64,000 bases of DNA from Brevibacillus reuszeri (GCF_002897295.1 NZ_BEXF01000018.1:62001-126000); one strand, 5' to 3'. Numbered from the stretch's first letter, positions 1 through 8,805 are shown. Program-made: numbers and translations. Notes: generated from the letters alone by a model not told the origin.

Positions 1-1219
1 AGGGATCATGAACGAGCCTTCTGATACCGGACTGCAAAAGGTAATGGACGAGCTGTGGAAGTCCTGGCAGGACCTCTCCCAAAATCCGGAGAGCCTCTCT
101 GCCCGCGCGGTAGTTCGCCAGCGTGCGATTGCAGTGACGGAGACTTTTGCTGCATTGAACACTTCGCTGACAGAGCTTCAGACTGATCTGGACAATGTCG
201 TGGCATCAAAAGTAATCGACATCAACTCCATGGCCCAACAGTTGGCCAACCTGAACCGACAGATTGGCGATGTCGTACCGCATGGCTATCAGCCGAATGA
301 TTTGTACGACCAGCGTGATTTGTTGCTCGATAAGCTGGCTAAGCTGGCTGATGTGAAAGTGACGAATCTGAACAGTGGAATGATTCAAGTCACAATTGAT
401 GGCAAGGAACTGGTTAACGGTCGTAATGCGGTAGTAATGGCAGTCGAAAAGGATGCGACGACTGGCTTTAACAACATTACCTTGGGCGGAGAACCATTTG
501 TTCCAGCGTCCGGCGGGTTGTTGGGGACATTTGAAGCTCGGGGAATTCCAGGCGTCGATCAAAATGGGCAACCAATTGTCTCGGGTCCCGTGCCAGATAT
601 AATCAGCAAGCTAAATACCTTGGTTGAGAACATGGCCAAAGAGGTCAATGATTTACATGTAAAAGGGATGAACCTGACTGATATTGAAAACAGAAAGGCG
701 AATCCAACAGCAGCGCTGGAAGCACTCCCATTTTTCGTTCAAAAAGATGCAACCAAGCCACTTAGTGCATCTAATATGCAGGTCAATCCTAAAATTTTGG
801 GCAGCTTGAACGCGATTGCTGCAGCACAGGCAGAAGATCCAGCTACGTCAACGGGTGTGTCTTTCCATGGGGATGGGCGTAATGCGCTTGCCATTGCTGG
901 GCTTAAATTTAAGACTCTGTCCTTGACGTCAGGAGCATCTGGAGCAATCGAGTCTACTACATTAGATGATTTTTATCGCTATAGCATTGCACAACTTGGT
1001 GTAGATAGTCAGGAAGCCTTGCGAATGGAAAAGAACTCCGAGCTTTTAGTGGGACAAGTGGATACGAACCGACAATCGGTATCAGGTGTTTCCATTGATG
1101 AAGAGATGTCGGAAATGGTGAAATACCAGCATGCGTATAGTGCTTCTGCGAGGGTCATGACCAGTATGGACGAAATTCTAGACAAAGTCATAAATGGGAT
1201 GGGACGTGTGGGGCTCTAA
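1..1219 (+). CDS. flgK: Flagellar hook-associated protein FlgK (5' truncated by window)
   Basis: C-terminal part of HAP1, the first of two proteins that join the hook to the filament. The frame is open from base 2, so the true start lies upstream; the internal ATG at 8 is not the start. The visible part is about 405 residues. It contains the helical region with the NDLYDQRD motif and ends in the rod/hook C-terminal helix (YQHAYSASARVMTSMDEILD), typical of axial proteins that assemble by coiled coil. It is followed after 30 nt by flgL, and the run flgK-flgL-yviE-fliW-csrA looks like one operon ending at the hairpin after csrA. Confidence 0.95.
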   Translation, partial: GIMNEPSDTGLQKVMDELWKSWQDLSQNPESLSARAVVRQRAIAVTETFAALNTSLTELQTDLDNVVASKVIDINSMAQQLANLNRQIGDVVPHGYQPNDLYDQRDLLLDKLAKLADVKVTNLNSGMIQVTIDGKELVNGRNAVVMAVEKDATTGFNNITLGGEPFVPASGGLLGTFEARGIPGVDQNGQPIVSGPVPDIISKLNTLVENMAKEVNDLHVKGMNLTDIENRKANPTAALEALPFFVQKDATKPLSASNMQVNPKILGSLNAIAAAQAEDPATSTGVSFHGDGRNALAIAGLKFKTLSLTSGASGAIESTTLDDFYRYSIAQLGVDSQEALRMEKNSELLVGQVDTNRQSVSGVSIDEEMSEMVKYQHAYSASARVMTSMDEILDKVINGMGRVGL

Positions 1220-1249
1220 AGCACGTAACTATCTGAAAGGAGTATTTCC

Positions 1250-2149
1250 ATGGCAGTTCGTGTAACGCAGACGATGCTGAACAATAATATGATGAGAAAC
1301 TTGACCAATTCCATGGGAAGAATGGACAAGTTTCAGGAACAGCTCTCGTCCGGGATGAAGTTTTCCCGTCCATCTGATGATCCAGTAGCAGCGAGTCGGG
1401 CTATGTTTTATCGCTCGTCACTGATTGAAAATGAGCAGTATCAACGAAATGTAAATGAGGCTCAGTCATGGCTCGAATTATCGGATAAGTCGTTGGATGA
1501 AGCTGGGACTATTTTGCAGAGGGTAAGGGAATTAGCGGTTGCCTCGGGAAATGGTGGTCTTGGACCTGATTCTTTGGCTGCGATGGGTAAAGAGATTGCA
1601 GAGATCAGGGATCACATGGGGAACATTGCGAACCAGACCGTCGGAGGACGCTATATTTTTGCCGGGACAGATACGGTTACTGCCCCTTATGACCCTAATG
1701 ATGGGGACGGGAAATTTACAAATGCCAATGGTAATGAAATTTTACTGGAGATGAACAAGGGAATTCAGTTGCCGATAAACGTGATTGGACAAGATGTGTT
1801 CAATTTTACTGGAAAAGGCGGGCAGAACATTTTTGATCTATTACAGAAGGTGGTCAACGATTTGAACAGCGGTCAGCCTGTGAACAACGAACTCGGCAGG
1901 ATCGACGAGCAAATCGATAATCTACTGGCTGAGCGTGCAACTCTTGGGGCCAGGATGAACCGAATTGATTTGATCAAAGGCCGTTTGGAGAATGAAGAAG
2001 TAAGTGTCACCAAGCTGATGTCGGAGAATGAAGACGCTGATGTGGCACAGGTTATCACAAATTTAAAAATGCAGGAAAACGTACACCGCGCTGCTTTAGG
2101 CGCAGGGTCAAGGATTATTCAGCCAACACTGCTTGATTTCTTGCGTTAA
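1250..2149 (+). CDS. flgL: Flagellar hook-associated protein FlgL
   Basis: HAP3, the second hook-filament junction protein, 299 aa (family usually about 300). The N terminus (MAVRVTQTMLNNNMMRNL) and the SSGMKFSRPSDDPVAASRA stretch are the flagellin-like N-terminal helix shared by FlgL and flagellin; the C terminus pairs with it in the assembled junction. A strong ribosome-binding site (GAAAGGAG) lies before ATG 1250. It lies directly downstream of flgK and upstream of the yviE/fliW/csrA group. Confidence 0.95.
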   Translation: MAVRVTQTMLNNNMMRNLTNSMGRMDKFQEQLSSGMKFSRPSDDPVAASRAMFYRSSLIENEQYQRNVNEAQSWLELSDKSLDEAGTILQRVRELAVASGNGGLGPDSLAAMGKEIAEIRDHMGNIANQTVGGRYIFAGTDTVTAPYDPNDGDGKFTNANGNEILLEMNKGIQLPINVIGQDVFNFTGKGGQNIFDLLQKVVNDLNSGQPVNNELGRIDEQIDNLLAERATLGARMNRIDLIKGRLENEEVSVTKLMSENEDADVAQVITNLKMQENVHRAALGAGSRIIQPTLLDFLR

Positions 2150-2171
2150 TGAATAGGGGAAGCAAAAAGGC

Positions 2172-2753
2172 ATGAGACTCCCGCAATTACGTATACATCA
2201 GACCTACGCGCAGCACGGGCTGAAAATTACAAAGCCCGTCCAGGAAATTCGTCAGCCACAGGCGGAATTGAATCTACGCCAGGAACCGGCCATTTTGGAC
2301 ATTCGCCAAGCTAAGGGACAATTGCAAATCGATTCGAGTGCAGCACGTGAGAATCTGGATTTGAAGAGCTCTGCACAGCGAACGAGAGAAAATGCCGAGT
2401 ATGGAAAACAAAAAGCTCTGGAAGCTATTGCACAAATCAGCATGGAAGGCGATCGGCTCGCTGCCATTGAAAATAAAGGGGCCAATCCGATCGTAGACAT
2501 TTCCTTTGAGGAAAGCATTATTTATCAGAGCCAAGAAATCATTGCAGCAGGCTCGATTGTGGGGGACGGGATCGAAATCAGGTACGACCTCCACCCAGCC
2601 CAAATCGATGTACAGGTACGCGGCAAGCGAATGGACCCGGTTATTCACCGTCCTATCCATAACTATACGCCTGGAAAAGTGGAAGGCTATATGAAACAGT
2701 GGAATCGTGTGGATATTGATGTGGTAGGATTGTATGTAGATCAAAAGATGTGA
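2172..2753 (+). CDS. yviE: DUF6470 family protein (YviE-like)
   Basis: A 193-aa soluble protein with no signal peptide or membrane segment. The N-terminal third is rich in Gln/Arg and short PQ/RQ repeats (QEIRQPQAELNLRQEPAILDIRQ read in parts), and the C-terminal half is more globular with a beta-rich YDLHPAQIDVQVRG stretch. Position between flgL and fliW matches B. subtilis yviE, and this family is found almost only in such flagellar loci. Its biochemical role is unknown. It is probably translated from the same mRNA as flgKL; 22 nt separate it from flgL. Confidence 0.8.
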   Translation: MRLPQLRIHQTYAQHGLKITKPVQEIRQPQAELNLRQEPAILDIRQAKGQLQIDSSAARENLDLKSSAQRTRENAEYGKQKALEAIAQISMEGDRLAAIENKGANPIVDISFEESIIYQSQEIIAAGSIVGDGIEIRYDLHPAQIDVQVRGKRMDPVIHRPIHNYTPGKVEGYMKQWNRVDIDVVGLYVDQKM

Positions 2754-2769
2754 GGTAGGAGATATGATC

Positions 2770-3192
2770 ATGACACAATCCATGGAAACACAAAGCAAAG
2801 TGCTGTCTTTTCCAGATGGCGTGCCCGGATTTCCGCAGTTGTCACGTTTTCAATTAACACAAGAAGAGTCTGGTCAGCCCTTCTTTAACCTGAAGTCATT
2901 AGAAGACGATCAGGTAGGCTTCTGGATGGTTGATCCGTTTCCATTTTTTCCACACTATGAATTTACATTAGTCGATTCCGTAAAAAAACAACTTCATATC
3001 GAAGAAGGAACACCTGTTTCAGTCCGCACGGTCATTACTGTTCGGAACGAAGGAGAAGTCACTGTCAACCTGAAAGCACCCATCATCATCAACGAAGCTA
3101 AAGCGTTAGCCAAACAAGTCATTTTGAACGACGAAAACTACGGAATCCGCCAGCCGCTCTTTGAGACGCGGTCCTCGGCGGTTAGTGAGTAG
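2770..3192 (+). CDS. fliW: Flagellar assembly factor FliW
   Basis: FliW binds flagellin and, when free, binds CsrA and relieves CsrA repression of flagellin translation, so flagellin level is held homeostatically. The protein is 140 aa from ATG 2770. An in-frame ATG at 2764 is only 2 nt from the AGGAG at 2757-2761, whereas 2770 is 8 nt away, so 2770 is preferred. The FPDGVPGFPQLSRF and VDPFPFFPHYEF motifs are typical of FliW. It stops 7 nt before csrA, and the flagellin gene follows, which is the classical FliW-CsrA-Hag arrangement. Confidence 0.93.
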   Translation: MTQSMETQSKVLSFPDGVPGFPQLSRFQLTQEESGQPFFNLKSLEDDQVGFWMVDPFPFFPHYEFTLVDSVKKQLHIEEGTPVSVRTVITVRNEGEVTVNLKAPIIINEAKALAKQVILNDENYGIRQPLFETRSSAVSE

Positions 3193-3199
3193 GTGACCT

Positions 3200-3439
3200 A
3201 TGCTTGTACTATCCAGGAAAAAGAATGAGTCGTTGATGATTGGTGACGAGATTGAAATCAAGATTATAGCTATTGATGGGGATGTAGTAAAGATCGGGAT
3301 CGAGGCCCCCAGGGAAATTGATGTATACCGCCAGGAGATTTACTTGGCCATTAAGGAAGAAAACCGTCTGGCCTCGCAGACAAAGCTGGATTTGTCCAGC
3401 TTAACCCGAATGCTGGGAGATAAATCTGATGCGCAATAG
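3200..3439 (+). CDS. csrA: Carbon storage regulator CsrA
   Basis: Small RNA-binding translational repressor, 79 aa. The N-terminal [22 protein letters not shown] stretch and the [15 protein letters not shown] segment are diagnostic for CsrA. In Firmicutes with FliW it represses the flagellin mRNA by covering its ribosome-binding site. The flagellin leader here carries two GGA-containing segments, at about 3590-3594 (ACAGGGACGTGG) and the AAGGAGG at 3611, a fitting target (inference). A Rho-independent hairpin overlaps the stop codon. Confidence 0.95.
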   Translation: MLVLSRKKNESLMIGDEIEIKIIAIDGDVVKIGIEAPREIDVYRQEIYLAIKEENRLASQTKLDLSSLTRMLGDKSDAQ

Positions 3440-3458
3440 CGTGTCAGATTTTTTTTGT
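3423..3458 (+). terminator. Terminator of flgK-csrA operon
   Basis: AATCTGA / TCAGATT inverted repeat with an inner GCGC-AATA-GCGT stem, followed by a run of eight T. It overlaps the last codons of csrA. Confidence 0.8.
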
Positions 3459-3489
3459 AGATTTGTCGCAAAAAAAGTAGAAAAAAGAC

Positions 3490-3518
3490 TAAAGAAGGAA
3501 GAACATCCCACCGATAAT
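3490..3518 (+). promoter_or_regulatory. Sigma-D-type flagellin promoter
   Basis: TAAA at 3490-3493 and CCGATAA at 3511-3517 resemble the sigma-D (SigD/FliA) consensus TAAA-N15-GCCGATAT. The gap is one base longer than ideal. It lies about 110 nt upstream of the flagellin start, leaving a long leader available for CsrA control. Confidence 0.6.
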
Positions 3519-3625
3519 AGTATTGTAAGGAAAAACGGCCTAAGCGCGCGATTGGGTCGGGTTTTCCAAAATACTCGAAACCTACCACAGGGACGTGGTT
3601 GGTTACACTCAAGGAGGAAATATTC

Positions 3626-5320
3626 ATGCGTATTAACCACAATATCGCATCTCTGAACACTTACCGTCAATTGACTGGTAACCAAGCTGCAACAAACAAA
3701 AACATCGAGAAACTGTCTTCCGGTTTCCGCATCAACCGTGCTGGTGATGACGCAGCTGGTCTGGCAATCTCTGAAAAAATGCGCTCCCAAGTTCGCGGTT
3801 TGGACATGGCTTCCAAAAACGCGCAAGATGGTATCTCCCTGATCCAAACAGCTGAGGGTGCACTGAACGAAACACACAGCATCCTGCAACGTATGCGTGA
3901 ATTGGCTAACCAATCTGCAAACGGAACGAACACAGACGCTGACCGTTCTGCTCTGCAAGATGAAATGAACCAATTGACTTCCGAGATCAACCGTATCGGT
4001 AACACAACTGAGTTCAATACTCAAAAGTTGCTGAATGGTGGACTGGCATCTAGTGATGGAGCGAAGATTACCAAAGCAACCAGCGCTGGAGTTGATGGTG
4101 GTACAGCATGGGTTGCAGCTGATACAACTGGTCAAACTGGTTCTATCAAGGTAGATGGACAAACATTTGATATTAGCTCTGTTTTGGATCAAGATTGGAC
4201 AGACTATAAAGGATCTGGTTCGGCTGGTACACTTGACGACTTCATTAAAGAGTTGAAAAATGTTACGTCTGGTGGAACCAAACTATCTGATCTTGTTAAC
4301 ATTGAGAAAAACGCTGCGGGTACTGGCTTGAAGTTTACCGCTAAATCTGATGGTGCTGCCAGCACACTCGAAGTTAAAGTAGGATCTGGTGATGATGAAT
4401 CTGCAGTAATGTTGGGATACGCTGACGAAGCTGCTCTTACACTTGTTGGCGAAAAGAAAGGTACACCAACTACGATTGAACGTGCAGGTCTCCAAGGCAC
4501 TGCTGTGAATTCAGCTATTTCTGTTACTGCTAATAGTGGATTTAAGTTGACTGTTGGTGGTGGTAATGAAGTTGATGTTAAATTTGATGATGCTAAAACC
4601 TATACAAATGACGACGCAGGTCGCGCAGATTTTGTAAAAGATCTGAATGCTGCTCTTCAAAAAGCGGGTCTTGATGGTCAAGTAACAGCTAGTCTGTCCG
4701 CTAATAATGAAATTCAATTGATTTCTGAAACTGGTAAAGACCTGGATATCGTAACTGGTTCTGTAACAGGTTTAACCAATACAGGAATTACTGATGCTCT
4801 TACCCCACAAAATGTTAATCAAGTAGTTGGACCTGGCGCACAAGGTTCCGGCTTCACTACTAAATTCCAAATCGGTGCTAACAAAGGTCAATCTATGTCT
4901 TTGGGAATCAGCGACATGCGTTCTGCAGCACTGGGCATCACTGGTAACGCTGGCCAACAAGGCTTCACAAAAACAAACACAGTTACAAATGGTACTAACG
5001 ATATTCAAGCCGAAGCAGCTCTGAATATCTCCACTAAAGAGGGTGCTTCCAACTCCATCGAAGTTCTCGACAAAGCAATCAACAAGGTTTCCGGTGAGCG
5101 CGCTAAACTGGGTGCTGTACAAAACCGTCTGGAGCACACCATCAACAACCTTGGTACTGCTTCCGAGAACCTGACAGCTGCTGAATCCCGTATCCGCGAC
5201 GTAGATATGGCGAAAGAAATGATGGAACAAACTAAGAACAACATTCTTGCACAAGCTGCACAAGCTATGTTGGCTCAATCGAATAGCCAGCCGCAAGGAG
5301 TTCTCCAACTCCTCCGGTAG
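3626..5320 (+). CDS. hag: Flagellin (filament protein), form read from unspliced RNA
   Basis: Structural protein of the filament, exported by the flagellar type III apparatus. ATG 3626 follows AAGGAGG at 3611; the longer in-frame start at 3599 is rejected because flagellins begin MRINHN. Residues 1-140 and about 450-564 are the conserved D0/D1 helices; about 140-430 is a variable surface domain. The reading frame continues into a group I intron and still ends in a complete flagellin C terminus ([13 protein letters not shown]) at TAG 5318. Splicing from T5275 to C5649 would replace the last 14 residues by [14 protein letters not shown], also giving 564 aa. Both forms are therefore predicted to be functional. 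Confidence 0.95.
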   Translation: MRINHNIASLNTYRQLTGNQAATNKNIEKLSSGFRINRAGDDAAGLAISEKMRSQVRGLDMASKNAQDGISLIQTAEGALNETHSILQRMRELANQSANGTNTDADRSALQDEMNQLTSEINRIGNTTEFNTQKLLNGGLASSDGAKITKATSAGVDGGTAWVAADTTGQTGSIKVDGQTFDISSVLDQDWTDYKGSGSAGTLDDFIKELKNVTSGGTKLSDLVNIEKNAAGTGLKFTAKSDGAASTLEVKVGSGDDESAVMLGYADEAALTLVGEKKGTPTTIERAGLQGTAVNSAISVTANSGFKLTVGGGNEVDVKFDDAKTYTNDDAGRADFVKDLNAALQKAGLDGQVTASLSANNEIQLISETGKDLDIVTGSVTGLTNTGITDALTPQNVNQVVGPGAQGSGFTTKFQIGANKGQSMSLGISDMRSAALGITGNAGQQGFTKTNTVTNGTNDIQAEAALNISTKEGASNSIEVLDKAINKVSGERAKLGAVQNRLEHTINNLGTASENLTAAESRIRDVDMAKEMMEQTKNNILAQAAQAMLAQSNSQPQGVLQLLR

Positions 5321-5648
5321 GATATTCCAGGGCGTCTCATTGAGTAATTAGTGAGAGCATGACTGGGTGAATTGCTGGAACTTCCTTAGAGCCTTTGATC
5401 CCACAACGCAATCGGAAACGGTAATCGTGAAGGGTAAAAAATCAAGGGATTGGATAATCAGCAGCCAAGCTCCTGTCTCGAAAGAGTGGAGAAGGTTCAA
5501 CGACTAGGACATACCACCTACAGCCTGTGGCCATGGTGATGAAGTTCGTAGGGTAGTAGGATAACTACTCGAAGTGCCCAGCCCCAAACAGGTAAAGCTG
5601 AGGGTGAAGATATAGTCTATTCTGTTACTGAAAGGTACAGTGGCAAAG
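5276..5648 (+). ncRNA. Group I intron in the flagellin gene (no internal ORF of its own)
   Basis: The conserved core is visible in order: P element AATTGCTGGAA 5370-5380, Q element AATCAGCAGCCAAGC 5456-5470, R element GTTCAACGACTAG 5495-5507, S element AAGATATAGTC 5607-5617. P4 forms between TTGCTG 5372-5377 and CAGCAG 5459-5464, and P7 between GACTA 5502-5506 and TAGTC 5613-5617. P9 is the hairpin 5622-5640. Two boundary sets fit exon-U/intron-G rules. T5275/G5648 restores the usual flagellin tail. T5270/G5640 has a U-G pair (5270 with 5290), an extended P1 (5271-5275 with 5285-5289) and P10 (TGGC 5641-5644 with GCCA 5286-5289), but adds a Lys to the protein and leaves the terminal G directly on P9. 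Group I introns are known in flagellin genes of thermophilic Bacillaceae. Confidence 0.9.
5297..5312 (+). other. Perfect hairpin inside the intron-encoded flagellin tail
   Basis: GGAGTT (5297-5302), loop CTCC, AACTCC (5307-5312). It lies in codons that spell the same residues (GVLQLL) as the downstream exon, but with different synonymous bases that create the stem. It may be part of the intron's P1/P2 region. Confidence 0.6.
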
Positions 5649-5693
5649 CAAGCCAACCAACAACCGCAAGGCGTTCTGCAATTGCTCCGTTAA
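5649..5693 (+). CDS. hag: Flagellin 3' exon (alternative C terminus)
   Basis: In-frame coding end CAAGCC...CGTTAA giving [14 protein letters not shown], the standard flagellin C terminus. It has no start codon or ribosome-binding site, so it can only be expressed by removal of the preceding group I intron. Joined to 3626-5275 it gives a 564-residue flagellin. If the alternative junction T5270/G5640 is used, the exon starts at 5641 and the tail gains one residue. Confidence 0.85.
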   Translation, partial: QANQQPQGVLQLLR

Positions 5694-5700
5694 TAACGGG

Positions 5701-5739
5701 AAACACCCTGGTCATGATGATCAGGGTGTTTCATTTTTT
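5701..5739 (+). terminator. Flagellin transcript terminator
   Basis: AAACACCCTG / CAGGGTGTTT stem around GTCATGATGAT, followed by TCATTTTTTC. It lies 7 nt after the 3' exon stop. Confidence 0.9.
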
Positions 5740-6763
5740 CGTGATACCCAACTGTCTCGCTTTATAAATAACCGACCAGTACGAACGATTGAGTTGAGAG
5801 GCAATATCGGACCAAGTCTGTCCTTCTCGATAAAGTTGGGCTAATAATTCTATTTCTTCAACAGAATAATGACGGGTTTTTTCTGAAGAGCAGAGAACTA
5901 CTTGTTTATCTGTTCGTTTTTCTTGTTCCATCCTTAAGCGCTCGTTTAGATCGGTTTTGTATCTCATACTGGGGAGAGTATTCATATAGGGATTAACGAT
6001 ACGGAGAAAATGCTGAACTTCATGTTCTTTGTTAAGTTTTAAGATAAATCCATGACCATCTGGACGAGATGTAATAACAAAGTTTGTTCCAAATGAGTGA
6101 TTTATGTGATCTTTTAATAGTTCGTTTTCGACACGAGTAAAGCATTGTGTATAAATAACGATGGCAGGATGGAGAAAGAGCGTTGTATGAGCTTCTCTTT
6201 TGGAGAGTAGTATAAGGGAGCCATCATCCAGAAACAAAGTGGTAAGGAATAGTGGGTGTGTCATCTGGGGGAGTAAGTTTTCAGGGATTATTTTGACACC
6301 GTTTTGATAGAACTGGGAGTGGAGTTCTGTGAAAAGTGGATGTGAGTAGGAATAGAGATGATTAGTCTGTGTAATATGAAATCCCAGGTCAGATAGAGCG
6401 TGCTGTTTCCATTCACGATAAGCCCGTTGTTGTTCGGAAAAATGTCCTTGTAAGCAGAATGTTTACTGCGTGGCCCCTTTGATAAAGAGGCGTCTCCTAA
6501 TAGGCTTCCATAGATGATCGCCATTTGTTCCTTTGTTGGAGACAGTTGCTTGATACGTTTTTGAAAATACTCCTGCTGTGATTTTCCACTTTTTCCCTTT
6601 TTATATCCAAAAATTCTTTGCTTTTACGCAACCCCCATTTAGTTGCAATTCTCCGAACTTGATGGATGGATATTCCTGTCTGACTCGCAATTTTGTCATT
6701 TTCCATGTCGGGGTAATGCATTTTAATAAATTCCTGAACCTCTTCCATGTGGTTGAGTCTCAC
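5731..6763 (-). pseudogene. Frameshifted LAGLIDADG homing endonuclease
   Basis: Three consecutive minus-strand frames together read as one endonuclease of about 340 aa. The N-terminal part (6763-6497) has a helix-turn-helix (IASQTGISIHQVRRIATKWGL). The middle frame has the first LAGLIDADG-type motif (IIYGSLLGDASLSKG). The last frame has the second (FLTTLFLDDGSLILL) and a C-terminal SANT/HTH-like segment (WSDIASQLNRSYWSVIYKARQLG). The third frame is open well upstream of its first ATG (reading GHFSEQQRAYREWKQ), so the breaks are single-base indels near 6580-6610 and near 6455-6465. The family mobilises introns. It abuts the flagellin group I intron convergently, with its stop inside the flagellin terminator. 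Sequencing error at two homopolymers is the alternative to a true pseudogene. Confidence 0.8.
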
Positions 6764-6827
6764 CTTCTTTCAATACAGGAATGTATGTTCTGATTTATTT
6801 TACCATGTTTCTATCCTGATTCCTTCT

Positions 6828-6854
6828 TAAATCTTTCAAACATTCTTCCGATAC
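6828..6854 (+). promoter_or_regulatory. Sigma-D promoter of flaG-fliD-fliS operon
   Basis: TAAA at 6828-6831, 15-nt spacer, TCCGATAC at 6847-6854: close to the sigma-D consensus TAAA-N15-GCCGATAT, 37 nt before the flaG start. Confidence 0.75.
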
Positions 6855-6891
6855 ATACTATAGGGAGATAAAGGAATGGAGGCTATAAGTC

Positions 6892-7245
6892 ATGGATGTT
6901 GCTAAAAATAGTCAGCCAGTGTTCGGTACGAAACCAGTAGGATTGCCCACACAAGCATCAACATCGCAAACACAAAAAGAAGGCATGCCTAATGTGGAGG
7001 GCGGAGAGCATCAGGTTTCTGAGAAAGAACTAGGGAAAGTAGTAAATGACTTAAACAAATGGGTACAACAGACACAAACCACGCATTTGCAATTTCGCTT
7101 ACATGAAAAATTAAATGAATACTATGTGGAAATCGTTGATGACCTTACCAAAGAAGTTGTGCGTGAGGTGCCTTCCAAAAAGTTATTGGATGTCGCAGCA
7201 AAAATGCAAGAAATGATCGGCTTGTTGGTAGATGAGAAACGCTAA
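6892..7245 (+). CDS. flaG: Flagellar protein FlaG
   Basis: 117-aa protein of the FlaG/YvyC family. Residues 1-45 are polar and probably disordered. Residues 50-117 hold the conserved domain with LQFRLHEKLNEYYVEIVDDLTKEVVREVPSKKLLD. FlaG affects filament length or cap function in several bacteria, but its exact role is unsettled. First gene of the flaG-fliD-fliS-fliT-like cluster; 12 nt to fliD. Confidence 0.9.
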   Translation: MDVAKNSQPVFGTKPVGLPTQASTSQTQKEGMPNVEGGEHQVSEKELGKVVNDLNKWVQQTQTTHLQFRLHEKLNEYYVEIVDDLTKEVVREVPSKKLLDVAAKMQEMIGLLVDEKR

Positions 7246-7257
7246 GGAGGGAATGGA

Positions 7258-8805
7258 ATGGTTAGTCCGATTCGCCTGACCGGATTGGTCTCCGGCATGG
7301 ATACCGATAACATGGTCAAAGAGTTAATGAAAGCGCAGCGTGCCCCGCTGAATAAGCTTCTTCAAAAGAAACAGTCAGATACATGGAAGCGTGATGCCTA
7401 TCGTGAAATGAATGCGCTGCTCCTTGATTTTCGTTTGAATACAGTAAGCGACATGCGTCTTCAAGGTCAATACCTGAAGAAAAAGCTTGTTTCGGATAAT
7501 GAATCAGTAGGAACGGTTAGACAGACTGGGACCCCTAATTTGTCTGCGTATAAGGTTGAAGTGACCGAGCTTGCTAAGGAAGCTGAACCAGCAAGATTTG
7601 ATACGACCACAAAAGTTACTGATTCTACCAAAGAATTATCTGCAGTTGGTTTAAGTGGTACATTTGATTTAAGCATTAATGGAGAGAAAGTCACCATTAG
7701 TGATAAACAATCAATGGATAGTGTGGTAAGGAGTATTAATGAGAAGTCAGCTAAGACAGGCGTAGTAGCTACCTTTTTTAACAGTAAACTTATCTTTACC
7801 TCTACTGCTTCCGGAGAAAAAGCAACAGTCAAACTGGATTATACAAATAATGATAACGCAAAAGTGCTGGGCCTCGGTGACAGCAATCGTCCAGCGACAG
7901 ATTTACTAACAAAAGAAGTAAATGGAACAATAGGCGAAGATGGTACAGTATTCATCAACGGGGTAAAAAACACAATCACTAGCAACAAATTCATTTACGA
8001 CGGAATTGAATTTAACTTGAAATCAGAGGGCGTTATTAATGTAAACGCCACCCAAGACGAAGATGCCATTTTCGGTTCTATCAAAGGCTTTATCGATAAA
8101 TATAACGAACTGATCGACAAAATTAACAAGAAAATCAGTGAGCCCCGCTATAAAGACTATAAGCCATTACTTGATGAAGAGAAAAACGCATTGGACGAAA
8201 AGCAGGTAGAAAAGTGGGAAGAAAAAGCAAAAAGTGGTGTATTGCTTCGCGACTCCAATCTCCAATCTGCCCTCACGGAAATGCGGCAAATCTTTTCTAC
8301 AGCAGTTGCAGGTATTGCTGACGACAAATTTGATACCTTGAGTGACATTGGAATCACTACTGCCAAGCCAGATTCCAAATTTAGCTATGCAAACTATATG
8401 GAAAAAGGCAAACTGTATATTGACGAGAAGAAGCTCCGTGAAGCAATCCGTGAAAACGGGACGAAAGTGATGGATTTGTTCACCAAGAATCCTGCGGAGA
8501 CAACCACCGATAAAGATAAAGCCGTCCAGGAGACCGGGATTGCGAAAAGACTGTATAATAGCTTGACCGGCATCATGTCGCGAATCACAGATATCGCTGG
8601 ATCGTCCAGCATGGGAGATTTTGCTGACAGCTATTCCATGGGGCGACAAATGAAGACGCTCAGCAAAAGCATTGATAGCTGGGAGCTTCGTATGAAAAAT
8701 ATGGAAGAACGCTACTACAGACAATTTACTAAGATGGAACAAGCGATGAGCAAAGCAAGCTCACAAGGCAATTGGCTCGCCCAACAATTCGGCGGCGGAC
8801 AGTAA
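7258..8805 (+). CDS. fliD: Flagellar filament cap protein FliD (HAP2)
   Basis: 515-aa cap protein, which sits at the filament tip and guides flagellin insertion. The N terminus (IRLTGLVSGMDTDNMVKELMKAQRAPLNKL) is the conserved FliD_N coiled-coil region, and the C-terminal 130 residues form the second helical domain (YRQFTKMEQAMSKASSQGNWLAQQF). The central region is beta-rich and variable. AAGGAGGG lies just before ATG 7258. It is followed by its export chaperone genes. Confidence 0.95.
   Translation: MVSPIRLTGLVSGMDTDNMVKELMKAQRAPLNKLLQKKQSDTWKRDAYREMNALLLDFRLNTVSDMRLQGQYLKKKLVSDNESVGTVRQTGTPNLSAYKVEVTELAKEAEPARFDTTTKVTDSTKELSAVGLSGTFDLSINGEKVTISDKQSMDSVVRSINEKSAKTGVVATFFNSKLIFTSTASGEKATVKLDYTNNDNAKVLGLGDSNRPATDLLTKEVNGTIGEDGTVFINGVKNTITSNKFIYDGIEFNLKSEGVINVNATQDEDAIFGSIKGFIDKYNELIDKINKKISEPRYKDYKPLLDEEKNALDEKQVEKWEEKAKSGVLLRDSNLQSALTEMRQIFSTAVAGIADDKFDTLSDIGITTAKPDSKFSYANYMEKGKLYIDEKKLREAIRENGTKVMDLFTKNPAETTTDKDKAVQETGIAKRLYNSLTGIMSRITDIAGSSSMGDFADSYSMGRQMKTLSKSIDSWELRMKNMEERYYRQFTKMEQAMSKASSQGNWLAQQFGGGQ

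Noticed and set aside
5321-5640. Second flagellin pseudogene or duplicated gene end
   Set aside because: The DNA between the two coding ends has the ordered group I intron core rather than decayed flagellin sequence.
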